A stretch of DNA of 10,318 bases, taken from NCBI GenBank assembly GCA_030456405.1, contig JAKDNQ010000068.1, positions 1 to 10,318 on the forward strand. Reading direction: 5' to 3'. The translations under genes were made by a program, and so were the position numbers. Positions within the stretch are counted from its first letter, which is position 1, and each line of letters opens with the position of its first letter. The notes below the pieces were generated by a model. That model did not search any database, was not told the origin of the DNA, and was given only the letters and a program-made list of their open reading frames with translations. Of the stretch, positions 1 through 5,892 are shown one piece after another. Source of the DNA: Nitrospira sp. GTDB taxonomy: Bacteria; Nitrospirota; Nitrospiria; Nitrospirales; Nitrospiraceae.

Positions 1-965
1 ACGCTGACGCGTGCTCCGCCAAGTTCCGCCGAACGGTAACAGGCGTCAGCAACCTCAACGGCCCGACATCCGTCGCGCCCTGTAATAGGCGGCGGGGTCT
101 TCGTTTCAATAGCATGGACGAAGGCGCGGAGTGTCGCGAGAATCGTCTGCTGCGGTTGGACGGTCCATTCAAAAGGAGCGCTGCCACCGATCACCCCGGT
201 CACCCGGTGGTGAAACCAATCAGCGGCCATCTGCCCATCAGATCCCACCCACTCCGCTCTCGCCACCCTCCCCGCTCCAACACGTGCAATGTCCATCACG
301 CATCGCAGACCACTCACGGTATGAGCCTGCACGATCGCCATCATCTCCGGCGCGATGGTCGGGAGCCGGTCCAACTCGCAACGGACGGCAACCAGCTCCT
401 CACCAATAAGAAACGGGACCAGATCCAAGAGGTGAACGCCAAACTCCAACAGCACCCCACGCTGGCCTGGTATCGATGAATGAACCTCGGCGCCGGTTTT
501 CGTTTCAATACGGCTGGTGAAGGTCGCGTACCGGAGTGGACCGATTTCCGGCAATCGCTCTTTCAACAGAAGAATGGTCGAATCGAAGCGTAAGGTTTGC
601 GCGGTCATCAACAACTGACCCGCCTCTTCTGCCGCCATGACCATCGCGCGCGCTTCGAGACCTGTCGACGCCAACGGCTTTTCAATGAGGATTGGCTTCT
701 TCGCCTTCGCAGCTTCAAAACAGATTTCAGGACACAGTGACGGAGGGGTCACCACGACAACGGCATCTATCGCGGGATCAGCGATCAAAGCGCGATAGTC
801 CCCATAGAGAGAGATCTCATTCGTGGAAAGCGAAGGCAATCCTTCACCGGGCCGCTTCCGGCAAACAGCGGCAAGACTCACCCCTGGGAGATCATGCAGA
901 AGATGGTGGATATACCGGCTACCATGACGGCCGGCGCCGATGAGACCGATTCGAAGCGGCATCAT
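1..965 (-). CDS. Gfo/Idh/MocA-family NAD(P)-dependent oxidoreductase, C-terminus cut by window edge
   Basis: Reading the minus strand from ATG at 965 gives 321 codons without a stop, running off the left edge. Family members are usually about 330-380 residues, so most of the protein is visible. The N-terminus is a Rossmann fold with the dinucleotide loop GLIGAGRHG (residues 7-15). The family signature EKPLA is at 95-99 (VEKP-type turn near the active site). GVHLLD at 176-181 matches the conserved GxHxxD segment that carries the catalytic histidine. These proteins oxidise or reduce sugars, cyclitols, biliverdin and similar substrates in the cytoplasm; the substrate here cannot be read. Two adjacent ATG codons (965 and 962) are possible starts; AGGG lies 10 bases upstream of the first. 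It diverges from the hydrolase gene at 1114. The family call is firm; the specific function is unknown. Confidence 0.9.
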   Translation of the reverse strand, partial: MMPLRIGLIGAGRHGSRYIHHLLHDLPGVSLAAVCRKRPGEGLPSLSTNEISLYGDYRALIADPAIDAVVVVTPPSLCPEICFEAAKAKKPILIEKPLASTGLEARAMVMAAEEAGQLLMTAQTLRFDSTILLLKERLPEIGPLRYATFTSRIETKTGAEVHSSIPGQRGVLLEFGVHLLDLVPFLIGEELVAVRCELDRLPTIAPEMMAIVQAHTVSGLRCVMDIARVGAGRVARAEWVGSDGQMAADWFHHRVTGVIGGSAPFEWTVQPQQTILATLRAFVHAIETKTPPPITGRDGCRAVEVADACYRSAELGGARVS

Positions 966-991
966 TGTTGTACATCCCTGAGAGTCATGAA

Positions 992-1020
992 ACTGTAATC
1001 ATCATTGAGCGGCGGGTCAA
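992..1020 (-). promoter_or_regulatory. Sigma70-type promoter of the oxidoreductase gene
   Basis: On the minus strand a -35 box TTGACC (1020-1015) is followed after 17 bases by a -10 box TACAGT (997-992). The predicted transcript starts near 985, about 20 bases before the ATG at 965. Match and spacing are good; this is prediction only. Confidence 0.55.
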
Positions 1021-1039
1021 CTAAATGCTCCCTGACGGT

Positions 1040-1069
1040 TTGACAGCCTGGCAACCTGCTCCCTATAGT
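1040..1069 (+). promoter_or_regulatory. Sigma70-type promoter of the hydrolase gene
   Basis: A perfect -35 hexamer TTGACA (1040-1045) and a -10 hexamer TATAGT (1064-1069) are separated by 18 bases. The start would be near 1076, leaving a leader of about 38 bases before the ATG at 1114. The two -35 boxes of the divergent pair lie only 19 bases apart, so a regulator bound between them could affect both genes. Confidence 0.65.
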
Positions 1070-1113
1070 ACCCGCGAGTTCTAGAAACCTTCGATAGAAA
1101 AGAGATTGCCGCA

Positions 1114-1911
1114 ATGACATCGACCACCGCTTCTTTTACCTTGAGTCAGATCGGGACAGGCACCGCCCGCTTTCCGAGTGGCGTCGCCATTCCCACACTG
1201 ACGGATGCCGCCGCCGATCCCTATATTCAAACACGCGTCTCAAAGCATGTGCAGGTGGACTGTATTCAGTTTTGGCCTCAGGAAAAAGGACTCTACCCAG
1301 GACTGGTCCTGTTACATGAAGCCTGGGGACTGACGGCGCAAATCAAGGATCTCGGCGCCAGGCTGGCGTGCGAAGGCTATGGGGTGATCATTCCAAACCT
1401 GTATGCGCGATTGGGCGGCATGGTGACGGCCAACGCAGAGGTTGCGGACGCGCTCATGGGAAAACTGAATGAATCGCTTGTCCTGCAAGACATCAATTCC
1501 TGCTGTGAATTCTTGAATACACGCGACCACATCAAGCGAAATATCCACGGCGTCGTCGGCTATGGCATGGGCGGATCGTACGCGCTCCGGTTCGCCTGTC
1601 AACGAAAACGGCTTCGAGCTGCGGTCATCTATTACGGCCGAGCAACGCAGTCTGATGCCGCGATTAAAGATCTGGTCTGTCCGGTACTCTATCACCAAGC
1701 CGGCCAGGACCAGTGGGTACCCGGTCAGGACGTGGACTGGTTGCGTACAGTTGCAGCTGAGCATCACAAGCGCGTCGAGATCAAAACCTACTCCGACGCT
1801 CCCCATGCGTTTTGTAATGAACAACGTGTGGAGAGCTATCGTGCCGATGCAACAGCTGAGGCGTGGGAGTCGACTGCTGTGTTTCTGAAGACCTGCTTCC
1901 AAGGCACCTAA
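1114..1911 (+). CDS. Dienelactone hydrolase family protein with the nucleophile replaced by glycine
   Basis: A 265-residue alpha/beta-hydrolase of the dienelactone hydrolase (DLH) family. LLHEAWGL (66-73) matches the conserved strand with the Glu (E69) that interacts with the nucleophile. LACEGYGVIIPNLYAR (84-99) is the next conserved block. AGQDQWVP (196-203) supplies the acid (D199), and PHAF (230-233) supplies the histidine (H231). The nucleophile elbow reads GYGMGG (149-154), so glycine G151 (codon 1564-1566) occupies the place of the usual Cys or Ser. Classical DLH opens dienelactone to maleylacetate in chloroaromatic breakdown; with this change ordinary hydrolysis is doubtful. An N-terminal stretch of about 45 residues precedes the usual domain start. 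There is only a weak AAGAGA ribosome site before the ATG. The family assignment is firm; activity and substrate are unknown. Confidence 0.88.
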   Translation: MTSTTASFTLSQIGTGTARFPSGVAIPTLTDAAADPYIQTRVSKHVQVDCIQFWPQEKGLYPGLVLLHEAWGLTAQIKDLGARLACEGYGVIIPNLYARLGGMVTANAEVADALMGKLNESLVLQDINSCCEFLNTRDHIKRNIHGVVGYGMGGSYALRFACQRKRLRAAVIYYGRATQSDAAIKDLVCPVLYHQAGQDQWVPGQDVDWLRTVAAEHHKRVEIKTYSDAPHAFCNEQRVESYRADATAEAWESTAVFLKTCFQGT

Positions 1912-1981
1912 TGGCTTTCCCTCACATTGTGTCAGCAGCCCCTGCTTGAGCGCGTAGGCGGAGGCACGGTAGAGTAGTACG

Positions 1982-2947
1982 ATGTCCACCTGCTTCTACT
2001 TGATTCAACCAGTCCTAGCACGAATCGGGCTCGCTCTTGCCGTGATGGCTCTCTCTCTATTCGGAACCTGGTTTACTGCCAAGGCTGATGAATCCCTTCC
2101 GAGTTCTCTCCCTGATTTCCCATCCATCATTCGTGCCCATTCCGATCAACTTGACAAGCTGGAGTCTGACAAGGAAGCCGGCGCCTTATTTGTGTCAGCA
2201 ATAGGCCCCGCGCTCCAGCTAGGCGATGCGGCCAGGACATTGGGGACAAACCCCTTGCCGACCAAACTTGCACATGAACTCCTGGCGCCGGACCTGACAT
2301 CAGCGGTTCATCGATTGATGAACAGTCTGGCCGCTTGGCGCCTCGCCTCGATCATCAGCCAGGCTGTGAGAGATCGCCAACTCGCGCCTGTGACCGAGGG
2401 ACTACTTGGATCTCCACAAGCCAGGGCGTGGCTCGATCAACAAAGGAACGCACCCTGGCATGACACACTGAGTCAGTTGTCAGACGTACTGACTTCCCCG
2501 AAATGGGTCAAGGTAGATCAGGATGACCCTATTGTAGTCACCGCTTTGGAGCGAGCCGCTCGCCTGGAAGTAGAGGCCATGCGGGCTAGCTACCATGAAT
2601 GGGATCGAATACGGAGCTGGAAGAATCGGGTGCGTGACCTCAAGGGACAAGCGCGGCTGTGCGGGACATGGCAGTGGATCGTTCATAACCATCAGCAAAA
2701 CCATCGAGAACAGAAACTGTCGCTACTCTTTCCACCAGCAGGACAAGCGAAGCCTGCTCTACCAGGGCTCGTGGACACCGTCGTGCTAGGCGAAAACGTC
2801 TACTTACGCTGGGAAGCGAATGGTCAAGTCCAAGAAGACAGTCTGCAGTTCAGCAAAGAGGGGCAACGACTCGAAGGGACTTTCGTGAATTCCCAAGGAG
2901 GTTGGGGATCGATCAGCGGAAAAAGAACGGCCGGCTGCACGCCTTAA
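1982..2947 (+). CDS. Exported protein of unknown function
   Basis: A 321-residue protein I do not recognise. The N-terminus looks like a Sec signal peptide: Arg14, a hydrophobic core at about 15-31, and a likely signal peptidase I site after AKA (33-35). The mature protein is mostly helical up to about residue 225, with charged and Leu/Ala-rich segments. It then changes to a beta-rich tail of about 95 residues starting CGTWQWIV (227-234) and ending near GGWGSISGKRTAGC (306-319). The two Cys of the mature form, C227 and C319, bracket this tail and could form a disulfide in the periplasm. The tail vaguely resembles small beta-barrel or lipocalin-like modules, but I can name no family. It begins 70 bases after the hydrolase gene on the same strand and may be co-transcribed. 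No strong ribosome site is seen before the ATG. Confidence 0.75.
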   Translation: MSTCFYLIQPVLARIGLALAVMALSLFGTWFTAKADESLPSSLPDFPSIIRAHSDQLDKLESDKEAGALFVSAIGPALQLGDAARTLGTNPLPTKLAHELLAPDLTSAVHRLMNSLAAWRLASIISQAVRDRQLAPVTEGLLGSPQARAWLDQQRNAPWHDTLSQLSDVLTSPKWVKVDQDDPIVVTALERAARLEVEAMRASYHEWDRIRSWKNRVRDLKGQARLCGTWQWIVHNHQQNHREQKLSLLFPPAGQAKPALPGLVDTVVLGENVYLRWEANGQVQEDSLQFSKEGQRLEGTFVNSQGGWGSISGKRTAGCTP

Positions 2948-2959
2948 CTCCGCGCGACT

Positions 2960-3025
2960 GGCGAGAAAAGCGGGACGAGCGAGACTAGGGGATATTCAGT
3001 TTACCCGCGTCGCGCCTTTCTCGCC
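2960..3025. repeat. Long imperfect inverted repeat between convergent genes
   Basis: Arm GGCGAGAAAAGCGGGACG (2960-2977) pairs with 3008-3025 over 18 positions with 2 mismatches, around a 30-base loop. It lies between the ends of the exported-protein gene (2947) and the convergent DUF423 gene (3037). It could act as a bidirectional terminator, although neither side has a T-run. The octamer CGCGTCGC recurs at 3006-3013 and 3040-3047, so the end of the DUF423 gene is partly built from the same repetitive sequence. Confidence 0.55.
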
Positions 3026-3036
3026 TCTCTCTCGCG

Positions 3037-3459
3037 TTACGCGTCGCCGCGTGTACGGCCTGTGGTGCAAGGGATCGCAGCCCGCCAGACTCCCCAACCT
3101 AAGAGTAGCCAGCCTATCATAAAAGCCAAGCCACCGATCGGAGTCACGGCCCCCACCCACCGGATACCTGCAAGGGACACGACATACAGACTGCCTGAAA
3201 AAAGAAGGATACCGATAAGAAAGAACCATCCTGATTTTTCAAGTCGCTGTTCGGGGTACCGATCGATGGCCCACGATACGATGCATAGTCCAAACGCGTG
3301 GTACATCACATACCGTGTGGCAGTCTCGAATACTTGGAGCATAGGGGCATCGAGTATTTCCTTGAGAGCATGGGCGCCAAAGGCGCCGGCGGCAACGCCG
3401 AGTCCCGCAATGATACTCCCAAACACCAGGAATCGTTGAGCGGATGACCGACCTGTCAT
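3037..3459 (-). CDS. DUF423 family (YgdD-like) integral membrane protein
   Basis: A 140-residue protein with four predicted membrane segments (about 10-30, 48-64, 77-96 and 102-126). It matches DUF423 at every conserved block: GAFGAHALK (25-33), FETATRYVMYHAFGL (44-58), FSGSLYVVSLAG (87-98) and TPIGGLAFMIGW (106-117). The family is small, widespread and of unknown biochemical function. It sits in the inner membrane. The start is well supported: AGGAGG lies 8 bases upstream of the ATG at 3459. The hydrophilic tail after about residue 128 is longer and less typical than in relatives and runs into repetitive sequence near the stop codon. Confidence 0.92.
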   Translation of the reverse strand: MTGRSSAQRFLVFGSIIAGLGVAAGAFGAHALKEILDAPMLQVFETATRYVMYHAFGLCIVSWAIDRYPEQRLEKSGWFFLIGILLFSGSLYVVSLAGIRWVGAVTPIGGLAFMIGWLLLGWGVWRAAIPCTTGRTRGDA

Positions 3460-3709
3460 TGAGGTATCCTCCTAGTTCGTTGTTTTTCGTATCTGGCTGA
3501 TCTGGCGCATCGAAAATTGTTGACGAACACCGCAATTCCCCTGCCAGAAGACTCATCATAGCAGCCGATGCGCCTATCTGTGTGCGGATACGCACGAGCA
3601 GACGCGATTGTAACAGAAGCGTACAAGGATATTGTGGACCATGTCCCAATAAGCCCCACCTCTTGAGGTATAGCCACACAGTCGGCTTCCGCACTACCAT
3701 CCACACAAG
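3460..3709. other. Divergent intergenic region between DUF423 and PilZ-like genes
   Basis: These 250 bases hold the strong ribosome site of the DUF423 gene at their left end. I see no convincing -35/-10 pair and no RNA gene. Open frames here on the minus strand have no recognisable protein features. Confidence 0.4.
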
Positions 3710-4096
3710 ATGATGGATCAAGTCAAGCAACAGACCTGGTGGGCTTGGTGGGACAGTCCCAAGTTTACGATTGACTGTGTGCTCGCGAATGCAAATAAGC
3801 AGCTTGAAGCGGACGGGTGTGTCCTCGAACGCATAGAAGGTGGTTGTAAGCTCTCCACCCCTGACCAACTGAGAACTGGGGATTTTGTGAAAGTACAATT
3901 ATGGTTGGAAGGCGAGGATGCCTGTATAGACATCCGACTCGCGGAGGTCAGAAGAGTTCACGAGCACTGGGTGGCTGTGGAAATGATCCAAGTCAGCCCC
4001 AATGATCGAATGAGATTAAAGCAATTCATTAATCCCCCTGCGGCGAAGGACACTGAAGAACCTGCTCTACTCGACCATCTTCTCATCCGGGCCTAA
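3710..4096 (+). CDS. PilZ-like domain protein lacking the c-di-GMP motifs
   Basis: A 128-residue protein whose middle follows the PilZ barrel pattern: DGCVLERIEGGCKL (35-48), then a turn DQLRTGDFVKVQLWL (52-66), then IDIRLAEVRRV (73-83), WVAVEMIQV (87-95) and a closing helix RMRLKQFI (100-107). PilZ domains normally bind cyclic di-GMP through RxxxR and (D/N)xSxxG. There is no RxxxR, and the second motif is degraded to ERIEGG, so this is probably a non-binding PilZ used for protein contacts, or a divergent relative. The N-terminus is tryptophan-rich (W10, W11, W13, W14). The frame is closed by a stop at 3671 with no earlier start codon, so ATG 3710 or 3713 is used, without a visible ribosome site. 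The HIRAN gene follows 87 bases later on the same strand. Confidence 0.65.
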   Translation: MMDQVKQQTWWAWWDSPKFTIDCVLANANKQLEADGCVLERIEGGCKLSTPDQLRTGDFVKVQLWLEGEDACIDIRLAEVRRVHEHWVAVEMIQVSPNDRMRLKQFINPPAAKDTEEPALLDHLLIRA

Positions 4097-4118
4097 CAGG
4101 ATGCGGAAAAAGGCATCC
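4097..4118 (+). repeat. Stop-proximal AGGATGC-GAAAAA motif forming a hairpin
   Basis: CAGGATGCGGAAAAAGG starts on the base after the TAA of the PilZ-like gene. GGATGC (4099-4104) pairs perfectly with GCATCC (4113-4118) around an 8-base A-rich loop. The first part matches the repeat arms that follow lgt (6697) and the helicase-nuclease gene (8775). No T-run follows, so termination is uncertain. Confidence 0.5.
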
Positions 4119-4120
4119 TC

Positions 4121-4138
4121 ATGAACCATATGAACCAT
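4121..4138 (+). repeat. Tandem 9-base repeat ATGAACCAT x2
   Basis: Two perfect head-to-tail copies of ATGAACCAT lie between the PilZ-like and HIRAN genes. The function is unknown and it may be incidental. Confidence 0.4.
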
Positions 4139-4183
4139 CTGGCGGGCATTTTCTGTCGCTCACACCACATCAGGAGGCCATGA

Positions 4184-4885
4184 ATGGAAAGAACCCTTTC
4201 CTTTTTGTTGGCAGCTGGCGTTATTGGTGTATTGCTCTATCTGTTCTTCAAGGCTATCAAAGTGATTGGAGTGTTGCTCTATCGGTTCGTCACCTCTTTC
4301 CGTGAGCTTAAAACTCCGACGACTACACCCACGCCAGGAATTTACGCCGTAAAGGGCCCTGTCGCCACCAGTGAAAACGCTGCTGACTATGAACTCGTCC
4401 CCACTCACTTCGGGACATTCGATGCCGATTCTGAAGAAGGCGAAGAAGATGAAGAAGAGATGAAGAGGGAGCACCGCGAACCTGTTATCGGAAGTGGCTA
4501 CTATGTGCGCCGCCTGAGAGATGGCCAACGCCTCTCTTGGGAGACTCTACCCAAGTCGGATGGTCTAGAAGCCATGCCGATTGCTGGTGTGAAGTATCGG
4601 CTCGCTGCCCTTCAGTCCTCAGCTGTCGCGCCGGGAAAATGGCTCACGCTCGTGCCAGAACCGACAAATCCGAACGATCCTTACGCAGTTGGAGTCTGGG
4701 ATCTCAATCGACAACAGCAGATCGGCTATCTTCCACGAGGAGAGGCGAAAGGCGTCTTCTCTGCTTTGCAAAAGGGGGAAGCACTTCGATGCTTCTCTCT
4801 ATGGGAGAACCATACCAAGAAAGAACGGGTCTCTTTGCGTATGCTCGTGATAGGGCCAAACGCCAAACTACGCATTCCAACATGA
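4184..4885 (+). CDS. Membrane-anchored HIRAN-domain protein
   Basis: A 233-residue protein. Residues 5-36 form a hydrophobic anchor that may be one long or two short membrane segments. It is followed by a Thr/Pro-rich linker (44-52), an acidic stretch (EEGEEDEEE, 84-92), and a C-terminal HIRAN domain from about 130 to 225. Diagnostic HIRAN blocks are PIAGVKYR (132-139), LVPEPTNPNDPYAVGVWD (156-173) and IGYLPR (180-185). HIRAN domains bind DNA ends in SWI2/SNF2 proteins such as HLTF and Rad5 and also occur alone in bacteria; a membrane-tethered stand-alone form is less common. AGGAGG (4172-4177) lies 6 bases before ATG 4184 and decides the start over an out-of-frame ATG at 4180. The heptapeptide VIGVLLY occurs twice (13-19 and 27-33), an internal duplication in the anchor. 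Confidence 0.82.
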   Translation: MERTLSFLLAAGVIGVLLYLFFKAIKVIGVLLYRFVTSFRELKTPTTTPTPGIYAVKGPVATSENAADYELVPTHFGTFDADSEEGEEDEEEMKREHREPVIGSGYYVRRLRDGQRLSWETLPKSDGLEAMPIAGVKYRLAALQSSAVAPGKWLTLVPEPTNPNDPYAVGVWDLNRQQQIGYLPRGEAKGVFSALQKGEALRCFSLWENHTKKERVSLRMLVIGPNAKLRIPT

Positions 4886-4904
4886 AGAGAGGCGTAACGC
4901 CGAG

Positions 4905-5102
4905 ATGACGCGTCGGTATGCCATCGTGAATGAAGCGGATCTCTCGGACGGGCTGAAGAAGCTGGCACGGCTGTGCGGTGCCGAGAGGGCACCATCGAGT
5001 TACGCCCCAGCTCAGCCCCAGTTCTCAGTGAAAACCCGATGGCTGAAGGATGCCCGCCTCGCTGCTGAACCATTGATTAGTGGTGCCGGAGGCCGGAATT
5101 GA
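4905..5102 (+). pseudogene. C-terminal remnant of a tyrosine recombinase (phage-type integrase)
   Basis: The open frame begins MTRRYAIVNEADLSDGLKKL, matching the end of phage-type tyrosine recombinases in which GHKTxxxxxxRYxIVxEADL carries the nucleophile. Y5 (codon 4917-4919) corresponds to the catalytic tyrosine. The Arg and His/Lys catalytic residues and the whole core domain are missing; the sequence just upstream belongs to the HIRAN gene, 19 bases away. The last residues read antisense into the 3' end of the tRNA-Leu gene and are not meaningful protein. Such integrases commonly insert into tRNA 3' ends and leave their gene beside the tRNA, which is the arrangement seen here. It is non-functional and is probably the scar of a decayed or excised genomic island. 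Confidence 0.6.
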
Positions 5103-5170
5103 ACCGGCATGCGCCTTTTGGGCACGAGGGATTTTAAGTCCCTTGCGTCTGCCAATTTCGCCACTCCGGC
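5081..5170 (-). tRNA. tRNA-Leu (anticodon UAA)
   Basis: On the minus strand a 90-base class II tRNA is complete. The acceptor arms are GCCGGAG (5170-5164) and CTCCGGC, followed by discriminator A and an encoded CCA (5083-5081). The anticodon loop CTTAAAA is flanked by AGGGA/TCCCT, giving anticodon TAA at 5136-5134, which decodes UUA. A long variable arm, expected for leucine tRNA, precedes the T arm containing GGTTCAATTCC. Its 3' end adjoins the recombinase remnant and may be a former attachment site. Confidence 0.96.
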
Positions 5171-5191
5171 GGCAGGCCGAACAGTGGCGGG

Positions 5192-5220
5192 ACTTTAACA
5201 TCGAGGTCTAGGTGGGTCAA
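5192..5220 (-). promoter_or_regulatory. Promoter of tRNA-Leu
   Basis: On the minus strand TTGACC (5220-5215) and TAAAGT (5197-5192) are separated by exactly 17 bases. They lie just upstream of the tRNA 5' end at 5170, leaving a leader of about 15 bases. Confidence 0.6.
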
Positions 5221-5234
5221 GGTCGCGGCCCGTC

Positions 5235-5268
5235 GGCGCACAGAGTCTGATACCAGGCTTTGTGCGCC
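5235..5268. terminator. Hairpin between the YtxH gene and tRNA-Leu
   Basis: GGCGCACA (5235-5242) pairs perfectly with TGTGCGCC (5261-5268), and the stem can continue inward with one mismatch. It lies 32 bases past the YtxH stop and just before the tRNA promoter, so it probably ends the YtxH transcript. No T-run follows, so its role as an intrinsic terminator is uncertain. Confidence 0.4.
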
Positions 5269-5299
5269 ACAGATTTGATCTCTGAGCCAATCGATCCAG

Positions 5300-5557
5300 T
5301 TATGCCGCTTCGATCTTGGGTCTCTCATTCTCCGTATGGTTAGAAGGCTTACGGCGATCCATCACCTCTTTCACACCGGATTGGACAGCCCGACTCCAAC
5401 GAGTCGTTTGCAATTGAGCCTTTTTTGCATAGCGACCGACTTCACGCCGAGTTTCTGCCCCTGCTTTCGGCGCAAAGAGTAATCCAATCCCGGCTCCGAT
5501 CACCGCCCCACCTGCCACCAACGCTGCGACCGTTGTTACCTTGCTCTGGTCTGACAT
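5300..5557 (-). CDS. YtxH domain-containing small membrane protein
   Basis: An 85-residue protein starting MSDQSKVTTV. One membrane segment (about 8-30) leads into GLLFAPKAGAETRREVG, the hallmark of the YtxH family, followed by a basic, coiled amphipathic tail. The family is linked to general stress in Bacillus, but its molecular role is unknown. The start at 5557 is chosen because GAGGAGG lies 6 bases upstream; the frame stays open to an ATG at 5614, but the extra 19 residues are unlike the family and would bury the ribosome site. A TATAAC sequence (5581-5576 on this strand) could be the -10 box, without a clear -35, which would fit an alternative sigma factor. It diverges from lgt across 335 bases. 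Confidence 0.85.
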   Translation of the reverse strand: MSDQSKVTTVAALVAGGAVIGAGIGLLFAPKAGAETRREVGRYAKKAQLQTTRWSRAVQSGVKEVMDRRKPSNHTENERPKIEAA

Positions 5558-5837
5558 GGTGAACCTCCTCGAACGGTTATAGAAATAATGTGATTGCCGA
5601 CACCCTACACTCACCTATTCTCTACAGCAGAAACCGTGCCAGAACACAACCGTCAATATTGCCTCTGATTCGTCGCAGCTCGATTCCATTGATGAGCGCC
5701 GATCAATTTGTAGTTGCGTTTTCCTCACAGGTCACAACACAGTCGTGACAGAAATCCAACAGCCCGAAAGTGGTAGGCTGCTCAAATTGGCTCTGAGAAA
5801 GGACTAGAAACGATTCCCCGTGAACCCACTCTCGTGC
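5558..5837. other. Gene-free region between YtxH and lgt
   Basis: No coding sequence or RNA gene is supported. I see a small inverted repeat GTCAC/GTGAC (5731-5735 and 5745-5749) and a 5-bp stem CAGCC/GGCTG (5760-5764 and 5776-5780). Both are weak. The lgt promoter lies at the right end. Confidence 0.4.
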
Positions 5838-5866
5838 TTGCAATGATGAACACCCTCACCTATGAT
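5838..5866 (+). promoter_or_regulatory. Promoter of lgt
   Basis: TTGCAA (5838-5843) and TATGAT (5861-5866) are separated by 17 bases. The start would be near 5873, giving a leader of about 20 bases that carries the GAGG ribosome site (5884-5887) five bases before the ATG at 5893. Confidence 0.55.
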
Positions 5867-5892
5867 CGTCCAATACGCCACATGAGGCATGT

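Noticed and set aside
114..943. Three plus-strand frames at the left end
   Set aside because: They are shadows of the minus-strand Gfo/Idh/MocA gene, which has the Rossmann loop, EKP and GxHxxD motifs.
1312..1989. A 225-codon open frame on the minus strand opposite the hydrolase gene
   Set aside because: It is antisense to a gene with clear family motifs, has no recognisable domain, and its length follows from the codon use of the real gene.
3239..3898. A 219-codon minus-strand frame spanning the DUF423 gene, the intergenic gap and the PilZ-like gene
   Set aside because: It overlaps DUF423 in another frame and the PilZ-like gene in antisense, with no protein features.
5558..5614. A longer YtxH protein starting at ATG 5614
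   Set aside because: The strong GAGGAGG site serves the ATG at 5557, and the extra N-terminal residues are unlike the family.
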